Of a stretch of 64,000 nucleotides of DNA, positions 51,224 to 63,467 are shown piece by piece. The position numbers were made by a program, and so were the translations under genes. A model generated the notes under the pieces. It did not search any database, was not told the DNA's origin, and worked only from the letters and a program-made list of their open reading frames with translations. The DNA is from Termitomyces sp. T153 (taxonomy: Eukaryota; Basidiomycota; Agaricomycetes; Agaricales; Lyophyllaceae), in NCBI GenBank assembly GCA_018296165.2, contig JACKQL020000039.1, positions 186,001 to 250,000 of the forward strand, written 5' to 3'. Numbering within the stretch: the stretch's first letter is position 1; every line of letters starts with the position of its first letter.

Positions 51224-54200
51224 TTAAGGAACAAAATCTGACCGAGCGGATCAGTAAGAAGTGCTCGAAATCACAGAGTCTCACTTACCTTCCTCATCGA
51301 GCAACGTCTCCTCCTCCAGACATGCCTGTATAAATTCAGAGACAACGAGGTGACGCCTCTTGGGCCTTGTAGAAGAGAGGTTTTAACATCGCTCTATGGA
51401 ACAAAAATGAGGACCGACTTTGACGTGCGTTTCATAAGTTCCAGACGCCGACTGTCATCCCGTTTATCAATGATGATGTGCGTGAGCTTCGGCTCTGAAA
51501 GAGCTACGATTTTCCCTCCGTTCTCAATGATCTTCGCAGAAAGTTCAGCAAAGCTTAAAAGCAATTAGATATATCTGGATAAAAAATGTTGGCTATACCT
51601 CTTGTTGAGCTCAGCTTCCTTCTTGGACTTGATCGAAAAGCCATTTTTCTGGGCGTTTTCGGGGGAATCAAGATAGAAGCATCTTCCAACCGAGTGAGAG
51701 ATCGCGGAAGGGAAGTAAGAATGTAAGAGACGCACAGATGTTTCAAGATCTTTTCCTGATCATACTCCATGGCATCTTCAGTCTCTCCCATTGTGACATT
51801 GACGAACTATGACAACATAGTGAGCAGTCAAGCCGACATATAGAGTAAACGCCTACCGAGGAAGCTTGGCTTGACCCTGGTTCTGTCGAAGTAGATTCTG
51901 TGGAGGATTTCTTGATGTTGAACCAGTCATCAAAATCATCATCTTCGTCCGCAACATCGGCGTTGTCAGAGTCTGCGTCTGTAAACGATTCGTATTGGAT
52001 GTCTTCTTCCTGCTTTGTATCATCGACTTTAAACCAGTCCGCAAGGTCAGTGTCATCGGGCTGATCTTCTTTCACAGCGTCCTCCTGCTCCTCCTTCACA
52101 GATGGGACTGGAGATTCTTCATTTGCTTGGGGAGTGGGCGATGACGACTTATCCTCGTTTTCGACCTCATCCATGCCTGCATCTTCAAAATCGTCTGCCT
52201 CGACTCGTTCAGTTTTTGCATGGAAGAAGTATCTGTATATTGATTAGTTGAATTGCGGTCTAGTGTGTAGGATCAGAAAGATAACCTCTTGAAGAAAGGC
52301 GCGAGAGCCTGATTTTCCACCGAGTCAGTCACCCACTCAGGTTTGATGACATCATAAATCCCCTTGTTAATCAGTAATTTGAGATCATAGGCTGAAACAA
52401 TGTAGGCAGAATCAATCGAAGCGACGTCTTGATTACGAAGGAAATGCATACGAGTAACCTTGCCGCCATATACAACGAACAAGTTTACTTGACTTGTCGC
52501 AATCTGCGCGCATGTTCCGCCATTCGTATGAATGCTAGCACAATTCAAGTCAATGTCCGACCTCAACCGGGAAATCATCAGGAAACTAACAGTTTCATGA
52601 GATCCTTCTTGTCTTGATCCCCTGTCCGTGATTTGGGATCAGACATAACCACTATGTATAGTCTCATCATGTACGACATTATCAGATGGACGCGACACAC
52701 CAAACTTCATACCGCCGAAAAGATGACTCGTGACTGCTACTCCCTTGAGTTTTGGTCCTTGGTATTCTGGAAGCACCACCGGCTAGAGGCATGATGAGAG
52801 GCATGATTCAGAGTTGAAAACATGACATACTTTTTTAGCGACGGTCTTGCGCTTCTTCTGTGAAATTCTGCAAATGGACATTCGTCATGATCAAATCCCA
52901 AATCTGGTCACCGGACAGAGATGACTCGCCCTGCATCATTCTCCATCTTCCGCTTTTTCTCGGATCTAATGCTTTCCAAGATCTCTGTGAAGTCAGTTAC
53001 TACCTTTTCCGAGTGAAGAGAATTTTTGTACTAGTACCTGTTGCGGTTACACAATCTGCAATACTAAGATCATCGCGAATGGAAAGTGCTCGCGGGAAAC
53101 GCATTGTGAAGCCCATGTCGTATTGATCTGAAAAAAATCTATGGGATCGGCTGCAGGAAACATAGGCACGATACACACCTGAAGGGACAATTTCCGCAGC
53201 CTTCACTTTGAGGATGAACGAACTATAGTAAAGCTTAGCGCTAGCTAGAATCAATTATAGCTGTGACCAACTCCGCAGGTTCTAGATACACATCGCCTTT
53301 ATCTTCGTGAGACCGCTTTGAAGTCAATAGGAACTCTGGAGGGTGTTTGGGATCCCAAGTCTTCCATGGCTTCTCACGAACCCACACATAGTCTGCGAAT
53401 GACAAGCCAGAGCCGATGCGAACAAATGAACTGTATCTGATAGAGAAAACAAGCGTTAATCGATTCAGTCGTCCAAATTACCATGATAGAAACATTACTT
53501 TGGTTCGTCGTCATCTTCAGAGGGTCGTCGATCATCAAGGACTGCGCAAATCAACGTGGACACTCCACCGCCGCGCTTGCCAGACCCATAGTTGCCGCCT
53601 CAAAATGATATTGAATATCCCGAAAAAACAAGCAAAGTTCTCATCAACCTACCGACGACGAGGACATCAACTGTCTCCCCCATGTTGTCCTGGAGCGGGA
53701 ATAAGTGGGTGTGTAATGACTGTGGCGAATTTTACCTACCATGTACTCCGGTTTAACCTGAAACTCATAATGAGCTGACTGGCCATCACAAAAAATGGGA
53801 CAGCGTACCTTGATCCAATCCATGTTCCTCCCATTAAGCACATACTTCGCTAGGGGGTGCTTGATGACTAGACCTTCTCCTCTTTCGGCCATAACTTCAT
53901 CCATCCGCTCTCTGATGTCCTTTGCCGTCTTCCCTTTGTATTCCACTGCGAATTCAATGCGTCCCGTGATTTCTTTGAGGCAACTACGCATATTCTTCTT
54001 CCTGAAAGTCGTTGATCTATCAAGAAGTGACTGGCCATTAAGATATAGAAGATCGAAGACCTTGACTTCTCTAATTTGAGATATAGATCCGGACAGAGAA
54101 GACGCATGACTCACAGCACGGACGAGGGTTGTGCTCTTTCTTCGACTTGTCTGAGAGAAGAGTTGATAAGATGGTAGTGGATAAGAAGACTGGGAACTAT

Positions 54201-55767
54201 ACCCAACGCTGCGGACTTCAGGGTTCCAAAGGGGAGATTACGTTCGGATATTGGATCCCACACCAACATCTCACCATCGAGGATGATGCTGTAAGATCTA
54301 TTAAGAGATCCGAGTACAGACACCAAATGAGAACGAACTCCTCAATCCTTGGGTCAAACGCCTTGTCAATGAATGGAGTCAAGCTGCCAGTCCCGATATG
54401 TTTGCCATAGAGGTAGGTATAATCTTTTCCCTTTCTGAGATACCGGTGTTAAGAGAACGACATAAGCACATGCGAAAGAATACAACCTGGAACAATAGAA
54501 GTACTCGTTCCCTCTCTTATGCAGTTGCATCCTTTCACCATCGAGCTTTTCTTCGATAAAAAATTCGGAGCCACCCATCTCTTTGACTGTGTCCTCGATC
54601 TTTTTGGTCGGTCGTTTACATAACATAGGAGTGAACGCATGGAAAAGCTGAACGGTTTTATCCTACAGTGATCAGTGATAGACCATCAGAAATTATCGCT
54701 CATAAATCAAGCAAGATAACAATAATCACTTGAGCGTTTAGTCGAAAAGTTTGGTCCCAAAGTTCCCATGCAACTTTCTTGAGATCTGAACAAGTATTGT
54801 AGAGATCTTGCGCGTCTGGATGGAAGACTGCGAACACGGTCGTTTCTTTCACAGATATGTTCATATCTCGAGCACAAGGATGAGTATCTCGAAATCAAGG
54901 AATGAACTCTCGTTACACCTTTTAAAATGATCCTCACAATCCACCGCTGTTCTGTGGGTGTGGAGCGGTTATACACTTTCTGTAAAATCTTGGATTGGGC
55001 ATCTCTAGATTGATGTGAGAAATGAGAAAGGTCGTAAGGAAAGGACCTTACTGTTTCCCCATATTCTGCGCTAATGCGTCCAATAAACCGTTCAACTCGT
55101 CGATTGAAAGTGAGCTCTCAATGACAGATGAACGTTTGCTAACGACTTCATATAGGACAGTGGGAAAGTCTCCGGATGTTTTCTGAAATTGATAAAGCCG
55201 CGACAAGCTATCAGTGGAGCCTAGTATAGGCTAAGATATACGTACCTCCCTCTCTGTTGGCCTCTTCCAATTTAACAAGCGAATAGCATCCGGATCTTTC
55301 ATTCCCAATGGAATCAACTTGATGTATGTCTTAGCAAGATTCTTTTCCTTCAACCCATATACCGCACGTTCACGATCTTTCTATAGGTAGACATTGTGAA
55401 CGCCACATAGTCAGTCGGTACACCTGCCATCCCAGCCGCTTCGAAGCGCACCTGCGGAAGTATCAGGCGCAGTACTGGATACAGGTCAAATCCTTTCTCA
55501 TCGCGCCAGTGCTATAACGAACTCTTAGATTTGCCAGGAAGTTCTGAGTTTATCCGGGCATACATTGAACCAAGCGTCTATGAGCTTCTTCTTCCTTTCG
55601 TGCTTCCTTTCGTTTGACAGCTTCTCAAAAAGTCCGACTAAGACTCCGAACGGGGCACTTCCCATGTTTTGCGGAGGCGGCTTCAGCTGTTCTTCGGCCT
55701 CAATCTGAGTTGGCTGGGATTTAGGAGAGTTGGGTGCCGAAGAGGGCGCTGGAGTTGGCTGCATCAT
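51224..55767 (-). CDS. LIG4: DNA ligase IV (non-homologous end joining)
   Basis: Many-exon gene, ATG at 55767 (MMQPTPAPSS). The N-terminal DNA-binding domain includes FGVLVGLFEKLSN and HWRDEKGFDLYPVLRLILPQ. Ligase motif I is EEKLDGERMQLHK (Lys of KLDGER is the AMP-accepting residue), followed by SIILDGEMLVWD, the FDLLYLNG block, EGLVIKHPLAKY and the MDWIKV block. The oligonucleotide-binding part has NMGETVDVLVVG. Two BRCT domains follow, separated by an acidic linker with two DWF motifs. The last exon is ambiguous: splicing a 51-nt intron ends the protein in DFVP with stop at 51224, while no splicing stops about 60 bp earlier after EEGK. Lig4 seals double-strand breaks with XRCC4/Lif1. Divergent from the GIN4-type gene; 241 bp separate the starts. 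Confidence 0.92.
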
Positions 55768-56008
55768 CTTTGAAGGTAACCAATAACCAATGAGGGTCTG
55801 AAACAGTCAATATGTAGTCAGTGAGCAAGCCTCTGATGAATCCCACAACCGAGCACTGTAGGAACAGGGGCAGTTGCGAACTCGTGACTCGTTTCACTTG
55901 AGGACGCGTTCTTTACCTTTGTTTATCCTGGCTTCCTCAGCCGCACTTCTATGCACTACGCTTCACATGCTAAGGTCAGCCGCATAAGCCTTCTCTTTTC
56001 TAAACACC

Positions 56009-58479
56009 ATGTCTCATACAGGAGATTCTTTGATTTCTCGTAAAGTGTCCTCGGCACCGCGAAGGATAGGGCTATGGAAGATTGGGAGAGAGATAGGTTC
56101 GGGTTCTTCAGGTGCACGTTTCTCCTCTTCGAAATCGACTCAGTTTATGGACTGCAAACTATGAATCTCTCAGGTCGTGTTAAGATTGCGCGACACTCAG
56201 AGAATGGCCAGTATGCTGCGATAAAGATAATCTCGAAGTTGACGCTCAACTCCCGAGTTTCCATCAATCGTATGGCGGACGCAACCGATCATACTCAATT
56301 GGCTATCGAACGAGAAATCGTTGTCATGAAACTTTTGGATCACCCAAACGTGATGCGCCTTTATGATGTATGGGAAACGTCTACAGAGCTTTATCTCATC
56401 CTCGAGTACATCCAAGGCGGCGAACTTTTTGACCACCTTTGTAACAAAGGCAAACTGCCAGTATCAGAAGCGCTGAACTACTTTCAACAGATCATATCCG
56501 CAATGGACTACTGTCACAGGTTTAATATCGCGCACCGTGATCTGAAACCCGAAAACATCCTACTTGATCAAGACTTCAATATCAAAATCGCTGACTTTGG
56601 AATGGCTGCATGGCAAGCAACTGATGATGGACTGCTCCGTACGTCATGCGGTAGCCCTCACTACGCTGCTCCGGAGATAGTTTCGGGCATCATGTACAAC
56701 GGCTCAGCGGCTGACATCTGGTCCTGCGGTGTAATCCTTTATGCTCTTTTGGCCGGAAAGCTCCCTTTTGATGATGAAGACATGGGACCGCTTCTGGAAA
56801 AGGTGAAGGCAGGGACGTTTGAATTTCCTGAAGATATGGATGCACTAGCGCAAGACCTCATCGGCCGAATGCTTACGATCGACGTGGCGGAGAGAATTAC
56901 TATGCCTGACATCATGACTCATCCATTTTTTATGCTTCATTCACCCAAGATACCTATCAATGTGGCTCCGAGGTTGGATAGCGCGGCACAACCTATCGAC
57001 ATACAGTCGATTGATCCCGACATCTTCGCGAATCTGCGTACTTTATGGAGCGGCACTTCTGACGAAGACATCAAAGAGCGATTGTCAAATGACAAGCCTG
57101 GGCTCGAGAAAGGGATTTATCATCTGCTGGTGCAATACCGCGCAAGTAAACTGGAACTCTATCGGGACGAAGAAGAGAAAATAACGCAAGATCGTCTTCG
57201 ACGCAAGAAAAGCAGGAAGGAGAAGGCTCTAGCAAAGAACGCCGTCGACATTGCAACCATTTATCCTTCTCCGTCTTCACTCCCCCCGCGCGATGACCCC
57301 CCTACTCCGCGGAGGGCTTCAGGTCAGAAACGACTTTTCACTCAAAGTTCAGAAGAATCCCTCGCTAAAGCTCGGACTCCTGCTATCGAAGTTCAATTTC
57401 CATCTCCCTCGACTGTTTCTGCTCTCTTGAATAGTCCCCCCCTTCCCCCACTCGAAGTCCCTGAACTCGAAGACGACAAGATGCAGGCATTCTTTCACCA
57501 GCTTGTTCAGCACCTCAATGTTCTACAGGCAAAAGCGGCTGTTTCCGAAAATGGTCTCTGGTCTCCCAATCTCAGTCTTTTTGCTCGCAGAGAATATCCA
57601 GGTGAACTTTCCGTCCCGCCTTCCACGCCGAACTATGAAATCAACCTTCAAGGTCTGGGTTCTGAAACTTCCGGTTCCAGACCAGTGACTAGAACAAGAG
57701 CGAGACCCTTGACTGAAACTAGGCCTCTGAGCGTTAAACGAAAACCACATCGACCAGCTTCCGTCATCACTGATTCAAGTAACAAAGAAAACATGCACAA
57801 CGACGACTATCTTCTCGTTGACAAAGGCGGTAACATCATGAAAAAACCTTCGCTGAAGAGAGGAAAAGAACATAAAGCGAGTCTAGAAAAGCATGTCCAC
57901 ATAATTGAGCCAACAGGAAAAGAACATGGGAAACTGGTCAAGAAACAGAAGCAGAAGTCTCTCGCAGAGTCGTCAGGTATTTCTGATACAACATCCTTTT
58001 CCTCGTCTACTCCAAAACCGTTCACTCTTTCGCCTTTCTCTTCTCCCAAACGCACCTGGCTCGGTAACGTTTTTAGCTTTCGGCCCGCGCCTCTTCATTT
58101 ATTCTCTGTCGCCGACCGCGAAACCACGCGGAACGAGTGTAGGCGCCTCCTGATGGCCATGAACATTCGTGTCGTGTTGGAGGATCCGGAGGGTTCGGGT
58201 GTTCTCAAATGCCGTTTAGAAGAGGTGAAGGAGCCGAGCGGGGTCATGAATGTTCTCAAGGCCGTTAAGTTCAGAGTAGACTTTTACCGGCCTCAGGTTC
58301 GCATCGAAAGTGACGAGGAAGTACTCGTGATGTCTTTGACGGTTGCACATGAGAAGGGGTCAGCTGAGACATTCAAGGAAATCTGCAAAAGGTTGGAGAA
58401 ACAGTGGGATTTGGACGAGCCATGCGGAGATCCATTTCTGGGAGAAAGCAGTGGAAAATCCGTTGGTGTGTACTCGTAA
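56009..58479 (+). CDS. GIN4: Gin4/Hsl1-type (Nim1-related) protein kinase
   Basis: Two exons, 56009-56111 and 56174-58479 (62-nt intron), encode 802 residues. The intron splits the glycine loop; only splicing gives IGSGSSGRVKIARH. The kinase domain spans about residues 23-287: AAIKIISK (Lys52), HRDLKPENILL, ADFGMAA, SPHYAAPEIVSG, ADIWSCGVILYALLAGKLPF. A UBA-like or linker segment (DIKERLSNDKPGLEKGIYHLL) is followed by a charged coiled stretch and a long Ser/Pro/Lys-rich region. The C-terminal 120 residues (SVADRETTRNECRRLLMAM...LKAVKFRVDFYRP) resemble the KA1-like membrane-binding end of septin-associated kinases. Yeast relatives link septin assembly to Swe1 and mitotic entry. Confidence 0.9.
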
Positions 58480-60033
58480 TTTCTCACAAGCTCAATGCGT
58501 GTCTGTTTCTGTACGACAACGGAGACAGTACCTGTTTTACAGGGTCTGACCGGTGAGAGTGTGAACAAATTAAAATTACTTTGGGCTGTTCATGATGACC
58601 ATGCGGCCCAGAAAATTGTTCGTGTGGCTTCGAAGGTGCCTATCCCGAATTCGGGTTGGATCAAAACGATGCCGCTGCTTCCGATATAAGTCCCCCTATT
58701 ACCAACACATCAGAGCCAAACCTCTTTCAAGTCTCGTAAGACAATTGTCACCATATCGGGCCTCAAACTCTCGTGGCAATGACAGTTAATGCATTTGCAA
58801 CAACAAGAATTACAACATTAGTAACGAGCCACAAGCCATGCATGCATTCATAGTTCAGGTTAAATATCACCGACATCACACCGTAAAGGCTGATAATGAC
58901 CACGTTTTGATAATCCTTCGAAGTTTCAATTCGCCTGACAGAACCAAGCACTCGCAGACACACGACAAAGGAAGGGCGAGCACGCGGGAAATCGGTATAG
59001 CCGAGCATACGCCAGCCTAGGAATTAGCTAAGTAAAGGCTAACACACTCATCTCTCGTCACATATCTAATTATGAGCCACAAGCTTGGCATGGATAGAAA
59101 CTGTACCGTACCGGTTCAGGCAGCTCCATGCCACCTGACGTTTTCTTTTACCTGTTGTCAAGGACCTCATCGGTACACAAGGGCAAACCAAAGCCATTTC
59201 ATTCAGGTTTGAAAGATCCAACAACAATCGGTGGCGTCAAGACCTCATCATCAAGGAGATATCATATACATGCGAGAATTGAAGAATGAGTTGTAGCACG
59301 GTAGGAAGTGAACCGAGAGATCGGCCAGACAAGTAAATGGTTTCAGTAGAATGCACGCGATCCAAGAACAAGACTACATTTTAGTAAGACACATGTGCAT
59401 GCCTTTGGGAAGATCAGTAGACATCCACATGCAGCAACAAGGCTAAGCTTAAAGTGACTGAAAGAAAGCACTTGCTAGATATTTCAAAATAGACACACAG
59501 TGCGGAGAAGGTGTGAATTGCAAGGGGTGGGCATAGGTGGGCCTACGATGGTTCGGGCATATGGACGTGAACACGAGCATTCGGACAATCAGAGCTTCTG
59601 AACCGACGATGACGTACATTCTGGGCCAACTACGGGGTCAACTGGGCTGGGCAGAGGGCGTTTCTGCGCCTCAGAAGAGCTAGAACTGTGCAGATAGTGT
59701 ACTGGATGCACGAGGGCACAGAGCATATGCCAGTGTGGAGGCACATTTGATACTAGGACATGTGGCTGCAGATGTGCCCGTAACGTGAAGGGCATGAGTA
59801 CGCCATGGGGCTGGAGTAAACGAATGAGGCATTGGAGGGTGAATGTATGAGATTCGACGCAGGCTGCCATGTGCATCGGGACCCTGCGCAAGCACGTGCC
59901 GAAACTTATAAGTTGGACCAACACACGTCCTTGGCCTCTTTCCATCACCACCGACACAACCTCAGGCCTCAATGTCTGTCTCTGCTCCAGATCACCTTTC
60001 AGTTGCTCACATCATCGTTTATATCCAGTTTTC
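58480..60033. other. About 1.55 kb intergenic, no gene seen
   Basis: Several frames of 60-130 codons occur on both strands but lack conserved content or splice structure. The stretch should hold the 3' region of the GIN4-type gene and the promoter and leader of the dynein light chain gene. Confidence 0.5.
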
Positions 60034-60477
60034 ATGTCTGACATCAAACCTGACGCGCCTAATACCGCCGATGCTGCTTCGGGCGCCAGAGAGGGCAGCG
60101 CGGGGCCTAAGGCCATCATCAAAAACGTTGACATGAGTGAAGAGATGCAGCAGGAGAGTGTCGACATCACCTCTTCCGCACTCGAAAAGTACACCATCGA
60201 AAAGGATATCGCTGCCCAAATCAAGAAGGAGTTTGATCGACGACATGGACCAACATGGCACGTCGTCGTCGGGAAGAATTTCGGTAGCTATGTAACTCAT
60301 GGTAAGTTTATTGTCTTCCCCACCTACGCGAACCGTTTGCGCGCAAAAATACGCGTCCATCTCCACGTGTTCATGTCGAAATCATCTCCGTGTCGCTGAC
60401 CCCACGTGCATCTAGAAACGAAGCATTTCATCTACTTCTATGTCGGATCCCTCGCTTTCCTCATCTGGAAAACATAA
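60034..60477 (+). CDS. DYN2: Dynein light chain LC8
   Basis: Two exons, 60034-60301 and 60416-60477, with a 114-nt intron that is long for this window. The product is 109 residues: an N-terminal extension of about 23 residues rich in Ala, Gly and Asp ([20 protein letters not shown]), then the LC8 core [50 protein letters not shown] and [17 protein letters not shown]. The core is nearly invariant in eukaryotes and forms a dimer that binds short linear motifs in dynein intermediate chain and many other partners. ATG at 60034 gives the only full frame. Convergent with the AXL2-like gene. Confidence 0.96.
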
Positions 60478-60790
60478 TCCACGATTATTGCTTCTCGAGA
60501 AGAGATGGGAGGATGTACACGGACTTTACAGAAATACATCCAGAGACTCGTTAGATAGGAACAGTGGATTGTTACTACAGATAGCTCGTGAAACAGCTTT
60601 TGCACCATTGAATTGAATTATCATAATTAGTTTTATTCAAAAGGATGGATTGATGATAGCATTGTGCATTTTGATTTAAGTATGTGGTACATGAATAGTA
60701 ATTGAATAGTAATGATGAGTAGAGTTAGGATGGCTTGAAAATACAGTAAATCAATTCATCTCCACACGCTTGCACTCCCACGTACACAAA

Positions 60791-63211
60791 TTAACCGGAT
60801 TGAGAATCTGCTCCCAAGCTCTGAACGTAATGAAGTCCTATTTTGAGTTCGTCACTGCTGCCCCCTTTCCCTAGTTCGTCTTTCGGCTCTCTCCTCCACA
60901 CTTTCGCAGACTGGCTGTTGACCCTCTTGGCCGACGATCCGCCATCATTTTTAGGTGACGATGGACGATGAGGAACGGGCACACGCGACGCGCTTGTGAA
61001 AGGAACAAGCCGAGGACGAACCCCTGCCGCTATTGGTGGCTCAGTGATGAACGATTTCCCACTCGCACTTTTCCCACTGTGTATACTCATTGCCTTTGAC
61101 GCTGTCTGCACGGTGGCCTCTGATGCATGTAATTTTTCGGAGACATTCGAAGCTGACGAGCCAGAGGAGAGCTGCCTTGATAATCGCGTGTGCGCCTGTG
61201 CAGGTGATCTGGGCGGCGCAAAGTCAGCCCGTCGCCTCGGTATTGAGTGTTCAGCAGTTGATGTCGATGGTGAATTGGTCATTATGGTGCTTCCAGGGTG
61301 GCTGGGGAGGCCTGTTTGTTCGAAGAAAGTCGATGTCGAGTTAATTATCATAGACTCATTCTGCTGTGGCAAAATGGGCCTCCCTATGATAGGGCGTAGC
61401 CGAGAAACTTTACGGCCTTGTACCTTGTCACTAACAACGCGAACCGTCTCCCTGAGTCTCTCAAAAAATTCGCGTTTGCTCATAACACCGGGACTCGACT
61501 TGTTCCCTTCAGAACCGCTTCGCTCAGAAACCCGTCGTAGGCCTAGTCCAAGATCTCCATATGTACGTTCGTGTGGGCCTTGACCCGTATTGAACGGTCG
61601 ATCTGGGGCAGGGACAGATTTCTCAGTGAGGTTGCGATCACGGTTCGTCCATATGTAGCCACGCCCAGCGTTATACCACTGCTTGTCCTGTTCGCTCCAT
61701 ACATTGCGCCCTTCCTCACCACCGATTGCGGTGTCCTCTACTCTAGCACAGCGGCGGAAAACAGCAAGAAGTCCTCCCAATAAGCAAAGCCCACCTATGG
61801 CACCAAACGCAATGCCCAAACCTAATACCAGTCTCGTGTGAGCTGCTGCTGACAATCCCAAGGGGTGAAAGCCTTTCTTTGTGTGTTCTGGCGGGGCAAA
61901 GATTATAGGGAGCTTTGTATGAGAGTTTGAACGCGTAACAGAAGAGTATGCTTTGAACGTGATGGTGATTTGTTGTTCCTTGAAGTCAGAAGGAACAGTG
62001 CCTTCCAATTTCCCAGATTCACGGTGATACGACAACCACTCTTGAGCTTTGGGAGGATCAAATGTAGGCGTAATTTCGTCATCTTTGTGTTTTGTGACGT
62101 TTGAGAAATCGTGGCGAAGATCATAGTCTATTGCTTCTCCTGGAATGCCCTGGATTGGTGGGAGAGTGGCAGCTAAAAAGTAAGAAGGCACAATTTCTAG
62201 GTCCAAAGGTACGCGAAGAGATTGATTGAATGCCTCGAGAGTCACGAACAGGGGATAAATCTGTCCAACAGAAGCATTTCTTGGGTCACCAGAGAGTGTC
62301 CAACTTCCGTGATCATACTTCAGCCAGCCATATTCCTTCGTATCGATCACCATGGTTTTGATTTCGCTCCTTTCTATTGGTCTCTCGTCAACAAAGATGC
62401 CTGAAACGTCAAACTGCGAGACAAGACTGAAATTCAAGGCAGTTTCTGTCGTAGTGTTGATATTCGCAGGAGCAGCTTTGATTGACAATTCATGATCCGA
62501 AACGACAAGAGTGAAAGGTAGTGAGGACGCAGAATAACCTTTTCGATCTGAAACATATAGAGAAAGTGATATGACTGCAGGTCCAGAACCTTTGTCCTTT
62601 TCAGGAGTGACGCCATTGAGTGTTATTGCCTTTGAGTTGAATTTCATCCAGTTGGGAAGAAGCGAGCCATCTATTTGCCGCACTTCGTAGAAAAGTTGAG
62701 ACGGACACAAGAATGTCTCGTATTGAAAACCAATACTGAAAGACCATCTTGAAGGTATTCGCAGCGCAGGGCGTTCCGTTGATAAACTGGTGTTAGGTGA
62801 GATAATAAAAACCGAGGACAAGGATGGCGCTGGCTCAGAGAATTGTTGGGATAGAGGCAGGTTTATCGTAGGTTCAGCATGGTCGGTTACAACTAGAGTG
62901 ATTTTCTCTGACAGTACGCCTGCAGAATCATTGCCCATGACAGTAATCTCCGGATAACCTTGATCCGTGTTAGCAGGCGTCCCATGAAAAGTCTGTGTTC
63001 CTGGATCAAAGGAGAGCCATGGCGGAAGCGTAGACGTAGAGTAACTGATAGGGCCTTTGGTTGAGGTAAAGGTACGGGGAGACAGTGACCAAGAGTAGGG
63101 CTTGTTGACGCGTGCGATAAGAGGCAGTTGTTCACATGGAGGCTGTGTCGCAACCAAACGAGATGATGCGGTTAGAGCGAGAGAAAGAAAGGCTAAAAGA
63201 GGGAAGAGCAT
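60791..63211 (-). CDS. AXL2: Axl2-like cadherin-fold membrane protein (bud-site/polarity marker type)
   Basis: Single exon, 806 residues. A signal peptide (MLFPLLAFLSLALTASS) is followed by extracellular cadherin-like or immunoglobulin-like repeats with the motif PPWLSFDPGTQTFHGTP near residues 63-79, a second unit around 188-240 (LPNWMKFNSKAITLNGVTP) and further ones near 297 and 391 (WLSYHRESGKLEGTVP). One membrane segment lies at about 460-485. The 320-residue cytoplasmic tail is Ser/Arg/Pro-rich with repeated small basic and Ser clusters. The architecture matches fungal Axl2/Bud10, which marks axial sites and binds septin-interacting factors in yeast; the role in a filamentous basidiomycete is inferred. 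Lies tandem with and downstream of KAP123. Confidence 0.8.
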   Translation of the reverse strand: MLFPLLAFLSLALTASSRLVATQPPCEQLPLIARVNKPYSWSLSPRTFTSTKGPISYSTSTLPPWLSFDPGTQTFHGTPANTDQGYPEITVMGNDSAGVLSEKITLVVTDHAEPTINLPLSQQFSEPAPSLSSVFIISPNTSLSTERPALRIPSRWSFSIGFQYETFLCPSQLFYEVRQIDGSLLPNWMKFNSKAITLNGVTPEKDKGSGPAVISLSLYVSDRKGYSASSLPFTLVVSDHELSIKAAPANINTTTETALNFSLVSQFDVSGIFVDERPIERSEIKTMVIDTKEYGWLKYDHGSWTLSGDPRNASVGQIYPLFVTLEAFNQSLRVPLDLEIVPSYFLAATLPPIQGIPGEAIDYDLRHDFSNVTKHKDDEITPTFDPPKAQEWLSYHRESGKLEGTVPSDFKEQQITITFKAYSSVTRSNSHTKLPIIFAPPEHTKKGFHPLGLSAAAHTRLVLGLGIAFGAIGGLCLLGGLLAVFRRCARVEDTAIGGEEGRNVWSEQDKQWYNAGRGYIWTNRDRNLTEKSVPAPDRPFNTGQGPHERTYGDLGLGLRRVSERSGSEGNKSSPGVMSKREFFERLRETVRVVSDKVQGRKVSRLRPIIGRPILPQQNESMIINSTSTFFEQTGLPSHPGSTIMTNSPSTSTAEHSIPRRRADFAPPRSPAQAHTRLSRQLSSGSSASNVSEKLHASEATVQTASKAMSIHSGKSASGKSFITEPPIAAGVRPRLVPFTSASRVPVPHRPSSPKNDGGSSAKRVNSQSAKVWRREPKDELGKGGSSDELKIGLHYVQSLGADSQSG

Positions 63212-63467
63212 AGGAGATAATAATGGCGGGGAGCGTTGTGGTTTTCAGCCGCGCGACGAGTCGGCCAGCGAACTCACAAGTGTGTTCTTTGAGTGGAAAC
63301 GTCAACAGCAGACAACAACGCGCTACTTTTACCAGATCACATGTCAGAATAAAAGTTGCATTCAACAGGAGTGTAAGTAACCAAAATGTTCTCATATTAA
63401 CAATGAAAGACCGAAGCACATTATAGAATCAAGGGGAAAAAATGAAGACAGGAGATTTAAATCGTTC

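Noticed and set aside
60012..60366. Minus-strand frames opposite the LC8 gene
   Set aside because: Shadows of a near-invariant coding exon on the other strand.
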